Assembly: GCA_029204225.1 (NCBI GenBank)
Contig: CM055098.1
Location: 47,030,191 to 47,094,190, forward strand
Direction of reading: 5' to 3'
From: Diphasiastrum complanatum
Lineage: Eukaryota; Streptophyta; Lycopodiopsida; Lycopodiales; Lycopodiaceae
Length of the DNA: 64,000 nt
Under the pieces are notes generated by a model. The model was not told the origin of the DNA and did no database searches. It saw only the letters and a program-made list of their open reading frames with translations. Below are positions 10,938 to 22,735 of the stretch, in pieces. A program made the position numbers and the translations under genes. How positions within the stretch are numbered: position 1 is the stretch's first letter; every line of letters starts with the position of its first letter.

Positions 10938-11641
10938 TGTGAAAGTACTGTACTTTAGGACCATAAATGGATCTACAAAAGATCCACAAGAGTGATTTGA
11001 TGCTTGCTTAACAATCTATCAAAAAACTAGACACAAAAAAGTTGATCTAGATTGGCAGTTTGACAAACAACAAGCATTAACAATCAAAAGCATTGATCAA
11101 CATTAAAATCCGCCAAGCCCACACATGTGTACTACAGACTGTAGCACAGCCTTCAAGCTGAGAAACAAGTAGAAATTGATTTGGTTGCATTTGGATCACA
11201 AAAACTCAATGTACATAGTGAACTAGCTTGAGATTGCCAATGAGCTCCAAAAATAGTCTATCTTCTCACTATGGGAGCTTGGAATACATAGCAAATTTGA
11301 CTTCCTTGTTAAAGTTAGGTGGATTTCCAACATGTAATAAGGAAGTTAACTCACTCTTCTTGCCCTAAAATGGAACCCTAGCCTAGATCTTAGAGTTATG
11401 CTTGGTAGGTAGCTAGTTGGTCAAATTTTCACCTTAAACTTAGGTGTAGGTCCTATAAAGTAGGGATGACCACCAAATAGACATGACCAACTCTGTTGAC
11501 TTGATCTAACCTACATTAAGAGTGGGTTGCCATGTGGCATTTTGTCCATACATGTGTGGAACCCAATTACGTACAAAATTTACACTATTTTTCATGGTTT
11601 TTGATCAAGCTAGATTTGCCAATTTTTGGCAATTCTTCACA
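10938..11641 (-). mobile_element. 5' LTR of minus-strand copia element
   Basis: The 704-bp LTR reads on the minus strand from TGTGAAGAATTGCC at 11641 to ACTTTCACA at 10938, with TG...CA ends. Both ends align with the plus-strand LTR at 13712-14398 (TGTGAAAAATTGCC ... ACTTTCACA), so the two belong to one family. The 3' LTR of this element is not found; it is truncated at about 9107. Confidence 0.8.
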
Positions 11642-11667
11642 TTGCTAAAGTTGGACTCATTGACATT

Positions 11668-11840
11668 CATTAGAAGAGTTCCAAATCCAAAAAAAGACCC
11701 TTTGTAAAGATGTTTATTATTTTTTATTGTAACTTTTGAGCTGTAATTTGAAAGTAGGTCATATAGGATGTCGTTGGAAAGCTCTGATTGATGACTGCTT
11801 TCTAATGGTGCAAATATCATCTCCATCATAGCTATAGTTG
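11668..11840 (+). mobile_element. truncated TIR element
   Basis: The sequence starting cattagaagagttccaaatc and running through aaagaccctttgtaaaga matches both termini of the element at 53497-53872. It then continues into the shared core (cttttgagctgtaatttgaa ... ctttctaatggtgcaaa). No matching inverted end is found before 12212, so this copy is truncated or its right end has decayed. It encodes no protein. Confidence 0.6.
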
Positions 11841-12211
11841 ATAAGTTATTTTTTTTTTCAACTAGCCATAGACAATCCTATACACAATCAAAACACATCA
11901 TTGTCCTTCCTATTACACGATACGTGCATGACGCTATGGTTGAAGTCTTCACTCGTAGCCTTCTTGTGTAGGTATATATATAGCCTATCCTTTTGAAACC
12001 ATATCTTGTGTGAGTGACCATTGTGTAGTGAGTAGCCAATGCTAACAATGTTAATGCTCAATATTGATGTTATGAATTTTGAAAGGAAAGAAGACAATTA
12101 GTTCTCAAAACATCGTTATAGAGAAGGAGGTAATTTTTCTTTCTACCATCCGCTAGTAACCTTTTTTGGTATTATCAACTATCTCATAATGTTGAGAGTA
12201 AGATAAATGGA
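11841..12211. other. no recognisable gene
   Basis: AT-rich DNA with a poly-T run near 11850. No domain, repeat or splice structure was recognised. Confidence 0.35.
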
Positions 12212-12737
12212 GGCTAAACGCATGGTTTGGTGGTACAACATGGACTTTCAAGGACACTACCTTTTTTTGGGTAGAAATGCACTTTTGTATTATTATACAC
12301 TATTTTCAACTAATATTTGACTTGCAATAAGTTTTTCACTGTACTTAGGAAGTATGTCATCTAACATATCATTGGAAAGCGCTACCCAAGCGCTTTCTAA
12401 CGCACCAAACTCCGCTGAAATTGGACTTACCACTAAAAATTTATGTCATTTGTGAACTTAAAAAGTTATGATTAATGAAATTCCCATTTTTTTGACTTGC
12501 CATAACTTTTTAGTTGTAGCTTGGAAGTATGCCATCTAACATATCATTGGAAGCGCTCGTCAAGCGCTTTCTAACGCACCAAACTTCGTTGAAATTGGAC
12601 TTACCACGAAAAAGTAATGTCATTTGAAATGTGGACTCCAAACAATTATGAGTAATAAAATCCCCAAAAGGTGAAATGTACTACCACAAGGTACAATGAA
12701 AAATGGGTTCTTTTTTGTACCACCAAACCATTTAGCC
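12212..12737. mobile_element. 526-bp TIR (MITE-like) element with duplicated core
   Basis: The element has inverted ends: ggctaaa plus tggtttggtggtacaa on the left (with four extra bases cgca between) and the exact reverse complement on the right. Inside are two tandem copies of a core of about 170 bp, at 12316-12490 and 12491-12660. Each contains tttgacttgc, a catctaacatatcattgga block and a palindrome-like aagcgct...aagcgcttt segment. It has no coding capacity, so if it moved it relied on a transposase from elsewhere. No clear target duplication is visible. Confidence 0.7.
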
Positions 12738-12959
12738 TAGACCATTTTCAAAAAACTCATTCTCCAAAAGAGATCAGTGAACTAAATACAATATTTTACC
12801 TAATAGTTTAGTTAAATAGTATATAACAAATTTTGAGGAGATTGAAGATTAAATATACAATAATGGAGTTGTGTGTATACTCATGCATATGTTCTTGTCT
12901 ATTTTCAACACCTTATCATAGGAACGATGGACATGTAGATTGTAAATAAATTAATGCAA

Positions 12960-13711
12960 TGCAAATCTAATAAGGACAAATCAAAGCTAAAATGTTTCTT
13001 TTGTGGCAAAAAAGAACATTTTGCTTTTGAGTGCTTTAAGAAGAAGAATTCCAAGAGAAGGACAAGCAAGGCAATCTTGTGATTGAGGAGGAGGAGGAGG
13101 ATTGCAATTCATCCTTGATGGCATCTACAACACAAACAACAAGCAAGGATATATGGTGGATTGATAGAGGGGCTAGCTCCCGCATGGTATCAAAAGGAAT
13201 ATTTTTCTACCTTACTCTCTTATAATGATTCTAAAAAGTTCATATTCACTACGTTCATGATTATAAAAGAGCTAGCACTCGGGCTTCCCAAATCCATATC
13301 CAAGTGTGGCAAGCTTTGTGAGGCTTGTGGTCTATCCAAGACACATAAGCAACCATTCAAGGGATCTATGAATAGATCTTCCTCTCCTCTTGATCTTATT
13401 CACTCGGATGTATATTAATTTTTACATGAATCTAGTGGTGTATGTAACCTTCATATATGATTGTACAAGATACACATGCATCTATCGTTTGTGTAAGAAA
13501 ATCTTAGTGTATGATTCCTTTATAAAATTTAAATCTCTTTTGGAGAACTTAATGCTAGCATCAAAGTGTTAAGATTGATAATGGAGGAGAGTACATCTCC
13601 AATAGCTTTAGGGATTTTTGTGAGGCTAATGGCATCAAGAGAGAATTCACATGTACTTACACCCCCCAACAAAATGGGGTGTCGAGAGAAAGAATAGATC
13701 TTTGTGTGAAT
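12960..13711 (+). pseudogene. copia gag-protease-integrase fragment
   Basis: An intact CCHC zinc knuckle lies at 12993-13034 (CFFCGKKEHFAFEC). A protease-like WWIDRGAS follows near 13160 with the catalytic DSG changed to DRG. Then comes integrase sequence with the Zn-binding CGKLCEACG, LIHSDVY, IDNGGEYISN and QQNGVSREKE, which retain recognisable catalytic D and E positions. Several frameshifts separate these pieces. Reverse transcriptase is absent: the fragment stops at 13711, where the 5' LTR of another copia element starts. It is closely related to the element at 13712-22735. Confidence 0.8.
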
Positions 13712-14398
13712 TGTGAAAAATTGCCTATGTTCGCAAATCTAGCCATGTAAAATATTGTACATTTTGTCTGTATTTTTTGTTTGACACTTGTATGGCCAAA
13801 GTGCCACATGGCAATCTACATCTTATGTAGGTTAGCTCGAGTCAAGAGGAGTGGTTGCGTCCATTTGGTAGTGATTTCTACTTTGTAGGATCTAGACCTT
13901 GATTTATGATGAGATTTCTACCAACCATGCACCTACCAAGCGTGACTCTAGGATCTAAGCTAGGGTTTCATTTTAGGACAAGAATGTTGAGTCTACTTCC
14001 TTATTACATGTTGGATTTTCACCTAACTTAGCACTGGAAAGTGAGTTTTGCTATGTATTCCATGTCTCCATAGTGAGGATAGATTATTTTGGAGCACATT
14101 GGCAACTCGAGTTTCTACTCTCATGTACATTGGTTTTTGATGATCCAAATGAAACCAACACTTTGAAGACTTCAAACACAGCTTGCAGGCCATACTACAG
14201 CCTGTAGTATACGTGTGCCAACTCAAATTCGTGTCTATGATCTGTATTTTCATTATCACTGCCTGTTGTTTGTGAACCTGCCAACCTAGATCAAGTTTTT
14301 GGTAACTAGTTTTCTGATAGATTGGTAAGCAAGCACATAATAACCCTTGTGGATCATTTAAGATCCATTTTTGGTCCCCAAAGTACTATACTTTCACA
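13712..14398 (+). mobile_element. 5' LTR of the plus-strand copia element
   Basis: TGTGAAAAATTGCC at the start and ACTTTCACA at the end give TG...CA termini and a length of 687 bp. It aligns end to end with the minus-strand LTR at 10938-11641. The primer-binding site follows immediately. Confidence 0.75.
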
Positions 14399-14411
14399 TG
14401 GTATCAAAGCC
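14399..14411 (+). other. copia primer-binding site
   Basis: TGGTATCAAAGCC directly follows the LTR. It is the initiator tRNA-Met complement with one change (G to A). Leader sequence without a frame runs from here to about 15000. Confidence 0.8.
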
Positions 14412-15000
14412 AAGTACAAGAGCTTTGATCATAGATCCATTCAAATCCATTTTTAGCAGTTTTTGGTGCTAGAAACTAGTCTTGTAAGGGCAAGCTTGGA
14501 GCTAAGTTTTGGTGGTAGGAATTGATCTCAAACTTGATAGGGGTCAAATTCCATACTATTCTCACATGTGGGAACTTCTGAACCTGCATTTAATGCACAA
14601 TATTGATCTGGTTACCAAAAAGTCAATTTGAGAGATTTTGATGTAATTTTTGGTGGAGATCTTAGGATTATCTATCAAGATCATATTTGAATTTGTTTCA
14701 TGAAATCTAATTAATCTAGGCTGATTTCAAGTCCTATTAAGTCAAAAATAGGTCTTGAAAGTACAAAGAGATTAAGTCATTTTTTGTCCAAAAATAGACA
14801 AGATTGTCAAGATTTGTTTGAAAGTAGATTTCAATTCATCTTATCTTCATTCCAACTTTGTGAGGGAGTGATAAAACTGTGATTATAAGTCCATTTGTTG
14901 GATTAGAAAGCAAATTTGAGTTAAACACTGCAAGTGTGAAACCTTTGTGAGTTTCAATTCAAACCAATCTATTTTTTTGTGTATAGAATTCACTAGCAAG

Positions 15001-15143
15001 ATGGGATCTATTGGAGCATACCTTCTAGAAGCTAGTGAGAGATTAAATTCTACTAATTATTACATTTGGAAGGTTAGGATGGAGTCACTCATGGTGATCC
15101 AAGATCTTTATGAGTTTCTGATTGATGATGAAGATGAACCTCT
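15001..15143 (+). pseudogene. copia gag, N-terminal part
   Basis: The frame starts ATGGGATCTATTGGAGC at 15001 and encodes LNSTNYYIWKVRMESL and DLYEFLIDDEDEPL. It is the same N-terminus as the minus-strand gag near 10130. It is cut at 15143 by the nested element; the gag continues at 17970 with GAHEL, exactly where the uninterrupted relative has PLGAHEL. The 5-bp target duplication CCTCT marks the cut. Confidence 0.9.
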
Positions 15144-15697
15144 TGTTGGATTATTCTCCTTCTTACCAATCGACTAATTGGTTTTAATCTTCATCCATTG
15201 TTTATCTAGTTCTGCAGATTTTCCCATTTGTTTACACAGTCTGCAGAATTACAAGTGTTTTTACACAGTCTGCAGAATTACACGGAGTATACAACAGTGT
15301 CTTCTTTTCCGCCTGTCAGGAATCCCGTTGAAAAATGCAACTTCTCTTTTTTCGCATTTTTTGCCTGACAGAAATCTCATGTAAAATCACAGTGTCGCAT
15401 TTTTTGCTTTTTCCAAAGAGCCTCAAATATTAAGAAAATGACTCTGGCAAAGTGTGGGGCAACCCTAAAAGAGATTTAAGGGCACCTTCTCCTTTTTCTC
15501 CTTTTTCGCAAAAGCCCGATAGTGTCGCCTGTGGCTGTTCTAGTTCATTTCTACAGAACTACAGTTTTGGTTCATTTATGCAGATAGAACGTTTATGACC
15601 AATTTCACCGCTTATCAGCAATCAATGACAAGGACCGAATGGATGCCAGCTGATCACCAGCCAACTAGCGATCGCAATTGATGACCTAATCTCTTAG

Positions 15698-15705
15698 TAT
15701 AAATA
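15698..15705 (+). promoter_or_regulatory. LTR TATA box
   Basis: TATAAATA in the 5' LTR is conserved at the matching place in the 3' LTR (17531-17538). It lies about 90 bp before the CT tract, so the tract would sit in the transcribed leader of the element. Confidence 0.65.
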
Positions 15706-15785
15706 GTTGTTCATATTCATACAATTTTATCATTTGAAAATCAGAATCATCAGAAGTTAGGATTATTAGAAGCACTTGAATAGTT

Positions 15786-15909
<124 letters not shown>

Positions 15910-16430
15910 AGCCTACGATCTTGAACACTCGAGCATTCTAGCTCACTTCTTAGGTTGTTTTAGAGATTGCTATTGCACCACTGCTTATCAGCATTGCGCT
16001 TAATTCAGACTTTCATTTTTAGCCGTTCAGAAATAGCATAGAGTACGCGACTTTGATCTGCAACGTATTATACTCATTTACTTCTGTTTCGTTTTGAATC
16101 CATACTATACTTTATTGCATTCAGCTTCATCTCAGAATGTATGCGTTTTTTGGAGTTCTTCGTGACTAACTATTTGTTTGATAAGTTTCGATGCTTAATT
16201 GTTTGGCTACGTAATCACTGTAGTACTAGCGATTTTAAAGTTAGTTACTATAAGTTCAAATGTGATTTCTATCACTGTTGTTTTGTTTGAAATTGATAGG
16301 CATATCATGCACTGGAAACGTGAAGATAATTTATTCCGCATGCACAAAAAGTTTTCTTTCTAGACACACGAATTATTTTCATTCGTTTCTTTTCGAGCTA
16401 GACCTATTTTCTACATGCCACTTTTTGACA

Positions 16431-16442
16431 TGGTATTAGAGC
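16431..16442 (+). other. primer-binding site of the nested copia element
   Basis: TGGTATTAGAGC is a one-base variant of the initiator tRNA-Met primer site. The same variant is used by the minus-strand element at 52654-52665. Confidence 0.9.
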
Positions 16443-16631
16443 AAATTTCACTACTTTATCTGATTCCAATATGATGTCACAGCGAAAGCTCTAATACTTG
16501 ATATCTTTCATGATATCAAATTTATATCATACTCTTCAGTTCTTTTCAACCTTTCAGTATCAAAGAATTAATCTCCTATTGGCATTACCACATCTTAGCG
16601 TCATCGATACAATTGACAAACTAAGTTCCAA

Positions 16632-17146
16632 ATGGATTCTCAAAGTAAAGTCGGTCTCATTGCAGACAAGCTTAATGGATCCAATTATCATTTGTGGAAA
16701 TTTAAGATGAAGACCTTGTTAATCGCCAGTGACTTATGGGATGTTGTTATAGGTACAGAATTAAAACCTGAAGATGACGACTCAAAGTGGAAATCGAAGG
16801 ACGGTAAAGCTTTCGCGCTTATTATCCTCAATATATCAGGTACACAGATTGGACACATAGTTGAAGCTAAAATGTCAAAAGACATTTGAGACATTTTGAA
16901 CTCACTATATGATGTGAGGGACGTAACTACTAAGTTACATCTACGAAGGAAGTTCTTCACATTCAAAATGTCTGTTGGTGATTCACTTCAGAGTCACATT
17001 AACCAATTTAAGAATATCTTGCAACAAATGATTGTTGTTGGATCAGTCATAGACGATCAAGAAGCAATTATGACATTGCTTTCAAGCTTTCCCTCTACAC
17101 ATGAGAACTGGGTGATGATCATATTGACACACTCAATTTTTTGATT
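16632..17146 (+). pseudogene. copia gag (UBN2 type), truncated
   Basis: The frame starts ATGGATTCTCAAAGTAAAG and encodes KLNGSNYHLWKFKMKTLL, DLWDVVIGTELKPE, IQ/LNSLYDVRDVTTKLHLRRKFF and SHINQFKNILQQM, a UBN2-type capsid domain. One in-frame TGA interrupts it near 16887 (before DILNSLYDV). The frame then runs into LTR sequence at 17147, so the zinc knuckle and everything behind it are deleted. It is related in sequence to the gag of the minus-strand element at 52330-52522. Confidence 0.85.
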
Positions 17147-17617
17147 GTCAGGAATCCCGTTGAAAAATGCAGCTTCTCCTTTTTTGCATCTTTCGCCTGA
17201 CAAAAATCTCGTGTAAAATCATAGTGTTGCATTTTTTGCTTTTTCCAAAGAGCCTCCAATGTAAAGAAAATGACTCTGGCAAAGTGTGGGGCAACTCTAA
17301 ATGAGATTTAAGGGCACCTTCTCCTTTTTCTCCTTTTTCACAAAAAACCCAATAGTGTTGCCCGTGGCTATTCTAGTTCATTTTTGCAAAACTAAAATTT
17401 TGGTTCATTTATACAAACAGAATGTTTATGGCCAATTTCACCGCTTATCAGCAATCAATGACAAGGACCGGATGGATGCCAGCTGATCACTAGGCAACTG
17501 GCGATCGCAATTGATGACCTAATCTCTTAGTATAAATAGCTATTCATATTCATACAGTTTTATCATCTGAAAATCAAAATCATCAGAAGTTAAGATTATC
17601 AGAGCATTTGAATAGTT

Positions 17618-17714
<97 letters not shown>

Positions 17715-17964
17715 ACGAGCTTGAACACTCCTGAGCATTTTAGCTCACTTCTTAGAGTTGTTTTAGAGATTGCTATTGTGCTACTGCTTATCAGCATTGC
17801 GCTTAATTCAGACTTTCATTTTTAGCCGCCCAGAGATAGCATAGAGTATGCAACTTCAATTCACAACTTATTGTACTCATTTAAGTTTTCTTTCTAGACA
17901 CACGAATTATTTTCATTCATTTCTTTTTGAGCTAGACCTATCTTCTGCACAACACTTTTCGACA
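17147..17964 (+). mobile_element. 3' LTR of the nested element, twice deleted
   Basis: Sequence from TGTCAGGAATCCCGTTGAAA aligns with the 5' LTR from about 15316 onward, so the first 170 or so bases (U3 start) are missing. A second gap near 17885 removes about 270 bases present in the 5' LTR at roughly 16080-16350. The rest is close to the 5' LTR, including the TATA box and a 91-bp CT tract. Confidence 0.85.
17620..17710. repeat. (CT)n microsatellite inside the 3' LTR
   Basis: This is a pure CT run of about 91 bases at the place corresponding to the 119-base run in the 5' LTR. Confidence 0.95.
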
Positions 17965-17969
17965 CCTCT

Positions 17970-18640
17970 AGGTGCACATGAGTTAGCTAAATAGAAGAGA
18001 AGGTCTAGGCTTGCACTTCACTGTGTGAAGATGAATATAAGCAAGGATTTGTTGAGAGAAGTATCAGCTTGTACTAGTGCTAAAGAGGCTTGGGAGTCTT
18101 TAAAGTCAATTTATGAATCTAGTAACACTTCAAGAGTTCTTATGCTTAGAAATCAAATTTTGCCAAGCATGAGAAGAAGTGAGGAGAGTGCACAACATGA
18201 CTATGTGCTAAGAATCAAATCTCTAAATAGGGAGTTGGCTTCAATTGGAGAGAAGATTCAGGATGGAGAGCTTGTACAAATTGTCCTTAATGGTCTAGGA
18301 AGTAGCTTTACAAATTTGGTCTAAAGCTTTGCAATCCAAGACACTTTACCCACTATAGAAAAGTTTCATAGTGTATTAGTGGCTGAAGAGTGTAGGATAT
18401 GCACACCAATGCAAGAATGAACTCAATGTCTTTGTAGGATGGTGATGAGAAAGCCAATTTCTCATTCAACGGCAAGAAGAAGCACTTCAAGGAGACCAAG
18501 GAAGAGGATGATGCTTCAAGCTCAAAGGGCAAGATCAAGAACAAGTCCAAGTTCAAATGTTTTTTCTGTGAAAAGAAAAGACATTTTGCATCAGAACGTC
18601 TCAAGAAGAAGAAGGCACAAGAGAGCAAATAAAGCAACAT
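17970..18640 (+). pseudogene. copia gag, C-terminal part with damaged zinc knuckle
   Basis: This is the continuation of the gag cut at 15143: GAHEL, REVSACTSAKEAWESLKSIYE, LRIKSLNRELASIGEKIQDG and ALNG-type motifs of the UBN2 domain. An in-frame TAG sits near 17993 and a frame break near 18323. The zinc knuckle around 18556-18600 reads CFFCEKKRHFASER, so its fourth ligand (Cys) has become Arg. Confidence 0.85.
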
Positions 18641-18679
18641 TGCACATCATGAGGAGGAGGATGAAGAAGAATCATCCTT

Positions 18680-19960
18680 GATGGCTTCCAACAAACCTCC
18701 ATCATCCAAGAGCAACACCAATGATTCTTGGTGGATTGATAGTGGGGCTAGCTACCACATGACATATCAAAAAGACATTCTCTCCCTTTTACTTTCTTAC
18801 AATGATGTACATAGGTCTATCAATACTGCAAGTAGTCAAGAATGTAAGATAAGTTGAATAGGAACCATTCCATTGTATGTTGGATCATCCAAAAGGATGG
18901 AGTCTTGAGAATGTTCTTTATGTTTTTAAGTTAACCAAGAATATGCTTAGTGTTGGCCAATTAATGGATAATGGCCTTGATGTTCAATTTAAGCATGGAG
19001 TTTCTTCCATCCTAGAAATGATGAATATATAGCTAAAGTCTTTAAGCAAGGTAGATTGTTTAAGCTTGATGCTAATATTGCAATGGAGAGTGCTAATTTG
19101 GCAAAGGTGGAGATATCAAAAGTGGAACTATGGCACAAAAGGTTGGGCCACCCCAACTTCAAAGCCATGGAAACTATGTGTGCAAAGGAGCTTGCACTCG
19201 GCCTCCCCAAGCATTTGTCAAAGTGTGGGAAGATATGTGAAGCATATAGCCTCTCAAAGGCTCACAAACTACCCTTCTCAAGATCTACATCTAGATCAAG
19301 CACTCCTCTTGAACTCATCCATTCGAATGTCTGTAGCTTTTCACATGAGTCTAATGGTGGTGCCAAGTATTATGAAATCTTCATTGATGACTATTCTAGA
19401 TATTGTTGGATGTACCTCCTGTCTAGCAAATCTATGGTGTATGATTCTTTTGTAAAGCTCAAAACTTTGATAGAAAATTAACTTAGTACCAAGATCAAGG
19501 TATTAAGAAGTGATGATGGAGGTTAATATATCTCCAATAAGTTGATTGACTTTTGTAATTCTAATGGCATAAAGAGAGAGTTGTCATGTCCATACAGAAC
19601 CCCTCAACAAAATGGAGTGAGTGAGAGGAGAATAGATCTCTTTGTAAGTGTGCTAAGGCCTTAAGGCTAGATTCTTCTCTATTCAAACCATTTTGGGGTG
19701 AGGCAATAACTTATGCTAATTATTTGTGCAATAGATTGCCTAACCAAGCCATTGGAGGAATCACACTATTTGAAGCTCCATTTAGAGAGAAGCCCAATCT
19801 CAAGGATCTCAAAGTTTTTGGATCCACTTGCTATGTACACCAATCCTTGGATACAAGGAAGAAGGATGATGCAACCTCCATCAAAAGAATCTTTGTGGGA
19901 TATGGTGGGAATAGCAAAGGTTATAGAGTCTTCAATCCCATCACTAGCAAGGTGATAGTG
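18680..19960 (+). pseudogene. copia protease and integrase region
   Basis: The protease active site is intact (WWIDSGASYHM, Asp codon at 18738). The GAG-pre-integrase domain follows (VELWHKRLGHPNF with a C-x2-C pair, CGKICEAYS). The integrase core begins with ELIHSNVCS, where the first catalytic Asp is replaced by Asn. The second lies in RSDDGG, directly followed by a TAA. The third is in QQNGVSERR. Integrase would insert the cDNA into the genome, but with the lost Asp and the stop this one cannot work. Further frameshifts occur near 18850 and 19660. Confidence 0.85.
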
Positions 19961-21905
19961 AGTAGGGATGTTATTTTTTATGAAGGACATGCTTGTGATT
20001 TGGATGATAATTCTACTAATCATCTTGATGCCAAGGATCATGCTAGGATGGAGGAGGAATTTCCAAGTGAGGAAGAACTTGAGGATCCACCTCAAGATGC
20101 AAGAACTCCAAGAACTCCAAGAAGATCCACAAGGACAAGGACCAAGCCATTGAGGCTCGCCTATGATCGTCAAGATGATCAAAGGGAAGGCTCGTCATCT
20201 TTCACATCTTACACCTTTATTACTTCAATGTTAGATGGGACAACATGCTATGAAGATGCTTGTAAATCTAAGAATTGGATGGATGCTATGCAAGTAGAGT
20301 ATGATGCTCTCATTGAGAATCATACTTGGGATCTTGTGAATCTTCCTCAAGAGAAGAAACCACTTGATTGCCAATGGGTGTTTGAAGTATAATAAAGATG
20401 GATCAATAAGTAAGCATAAAGCTAGACTTGTAGCAAAAGGGTTTATACAAACCAAAGGCATTGATTATGATGGGACTTTTGCTCTTGTGGCTAAGCTTGT
20501 TACTATCAAGTTGATCATTAGTCTTGCTACAACCTTCAATTGGGAGCTATTCCAACTTGATTTCACAAATGCTTTCCTCAGTGGTTATTTGGAGCAGGAG
20601 ATCTACATGAGGCAACTCGAGGCTTCATCAAGGCAAAGCATGAAGAAAAGGTGTGTTTCTTAAAGAAGAGCCTTTATGGGCTCAAGCAAGCACCTAGAGC
20701 ATGGTACTCTAGGCTCTTTTCTCATTTCCATCACTTTTGTAATGAGTGCTTATGATCCATCATTGTACATAAGCTTTCATGATGGCAAGATCATTATTCT
20801 TGTTTTATATGTAGATGACACTATCTTGAGTGATAATGACTAGGAATAGAAGTTAATAGAGGATGTGATTTTAGCTTTATTTGTCAATCTAAGTATGCAC
20901 CTAGAGCTTGGTACTCTAGGTTGCAAAACTACCTTTATTCTATTGGTTTTGTGATAAGCTCTTATAAGCCTTCATTGTATGTCAAATGTAATGATGGCAA
21001 GATCATTATTTTGGTTTTATATGTTGATGATATTATTCACACAAGAAATGATCTTGATGGCATAATAGATATCAGGTTAGCTTTGTCTATTGGATTTAAG
21101 ATGGTAGATCTAGGACTTCTTAAGCTCATACTTGGTATGGAAGTCTCTAGAAGAAATGATTTTACTTTCATTCGTCAATCAAAGTATGCTAATTCCATCT
21201 TAGAAAAGTTTGGAATGAAAGATTTTAAAGGTGCACCTCTATGGAGCAAGTTGTGAAAGTTTCTATCGATGGTGATAAAGCATGCTTTGAGGACATCATA
21301 CTCTATAGAAAGCTTATTGGCTCCTTGTCATTCGAAAAGTGCCAAAAGAGTGCCTAGATACATCTCATCTACTATAAATTTTGGCACTGTCTATCAAGAG
21401 ACTACTTTGTACTTGAGAGCATACTCGGACTCGGATTTTGCAAGTGATAAGATGGATAGAAAATTCATAAGTTCCTTTGCTACATTCCTATGTGGAGGAG
21501 TTATATCTTGGCTTTACAAAAAGCAAGATACCATCTCTCTATCCTCTTGTGAAGCTGAGTATAAAGCATTGACATCAACCACCAAGGAGATTCTATGGAT
21601 CAAGAGACTTTTGGAGGAGCTTCATGTAATCAAGGCAGAGGAGATTCCATGCATTTATTGTGATAATCAAGCATAACAACAACTTGCCAATCCTATCTTC
21701 CATGCTCGAACCAAGCACATCGAGATTGCACATCATTTTGTAAGGGAGAAGGTGCAAGCTAAAGAGACCAAGCTTCTTCATGTGTCATCATCCGAATGTG
21801 TTGTTGATATATTGACTAAACCATTTCCAAATAAATCATATATGAAGTTAAGATATGCATTTGGTGTTGTAGATAGATGTACACTAAATTTGCCAAGCTA
21901 GATTT
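19724..21905 (+). pseudogene. copia reverse transcriptase and RNase H
   Basis: A long frame (19724-20392) carries the integrase tail (KVFGSTCYVH, KRIFVGYGGNSKGYRVFNP), an acidic, Arg/Thr-rich linker, and the start of the RVT_2 reverse transcriptase (WMDAMQVEYDALIENHTWDL). After a frameshift it continues with KARLVAKGF and FQLDFTNAFLSG. The segment from APRAW to the YVDD active site occurs twice (20686-20895 and 20896-21060), only the second copy being complete (LVLYVDDII). RNase H spans about 21415-21790 (AYSDSDFAS, SSCEAEYKALTS, YCDNQA, HARTKHIEIAHHF) with a stop after CDNQA. The C-terminus ends about 21902, directly before the 3' LTR. Confidence 0.85.
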
Positions 21906-21915
21906 TGAGGAAGAG

Positions 21916-22735
21916 TGTTGAAATTTTCAAAATCTAGCCTTTAGATCTAAGTTAACTTGATCCCACATGTGTGAAGCCTATTCCCACGTGTGGATGGTAG
22001 CCATAAATGCATTCAAATTTAGTTAGATAGCAATTATCTTGATTGACACAAGTAAGAATTGCCATTTGGCACCACTTTACTTGTTGATCAAGCATTCCCA
22101 AGTGAATGAGGGATGGTTCCCATGTGTGAGAGGCTGTTCCCACGTGTGTACATACCTGGAAAATATCAATACCTTATCATAGTAGTCAATCTTGCAAGCT
22201 CCTATAAGTTAGGGAAATTACCTCAAATCAAGCAAAATCATGGTGAGGCAATGGCATCAGGTTAGGAATCAAAGAGATGGGGGCTTATCTTATATTGATT
22301 GGTGGATCTAAGTGATGTGGCATTCCCCACACATGCCAGACCTGTTGAGTCAACATACCAGGTTGAAATGTACTTGATCTATATACAGATCATCATTGTT
22401 GTATGAAATTTGATGAGAGATCTTGATTTTGAGACAATAACTTGTCATGTTCACTATTTGTGTTGTGATTTTTTGCGTTGTATGCTATTTATAGTTAATG
22501 AACTTTATTCTCTGCTCACTATTTGTACAGTGACAGAGTTTCACACGTGTAAGGACACTCTTGAGTTATATTGATCATTTTACAAGTTCTTCTTGCTAGG
22601 TAGATGCAATTTTTGATCTAGATCAAGATCTAGACATTAGATTTGTGATTGATCAATCTAATTAGCATCCAACACCTCTTGTGGATCGATTGTAAATCCA
22701 TTCAAGGTCCAAAAATAAAACAGACCAATAATTAT
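21916..22735 (+). mobile_element. 3' LTR of the plus-strand copia element
   Basis: The LTR starts TGTTGAAATTTTC right after the end of pol and a purine-rich GAGGAAGAG. It ends in a region like the end of the 5' LTR (cttgtggatc ... ggtcc), approximately 22735. Several cccac(a/g)tgtg blocks occur in its first 250 bases. Its similarity to the 5' LTR at 13712-14398 is restricted to the two ends. Confidence 0.7.

Noticed and set aside
17540-17797. Minus-strand frame with a long Arg-Glu repeat
   Set aside because: It is the translation of the CT microsatellite inside the LTR, not a gene.
19066-20182. Additional frames over the copia integrase and reverse transcriptase
   Set aside because: They are out-of-phase shadows of recognised copia domains.
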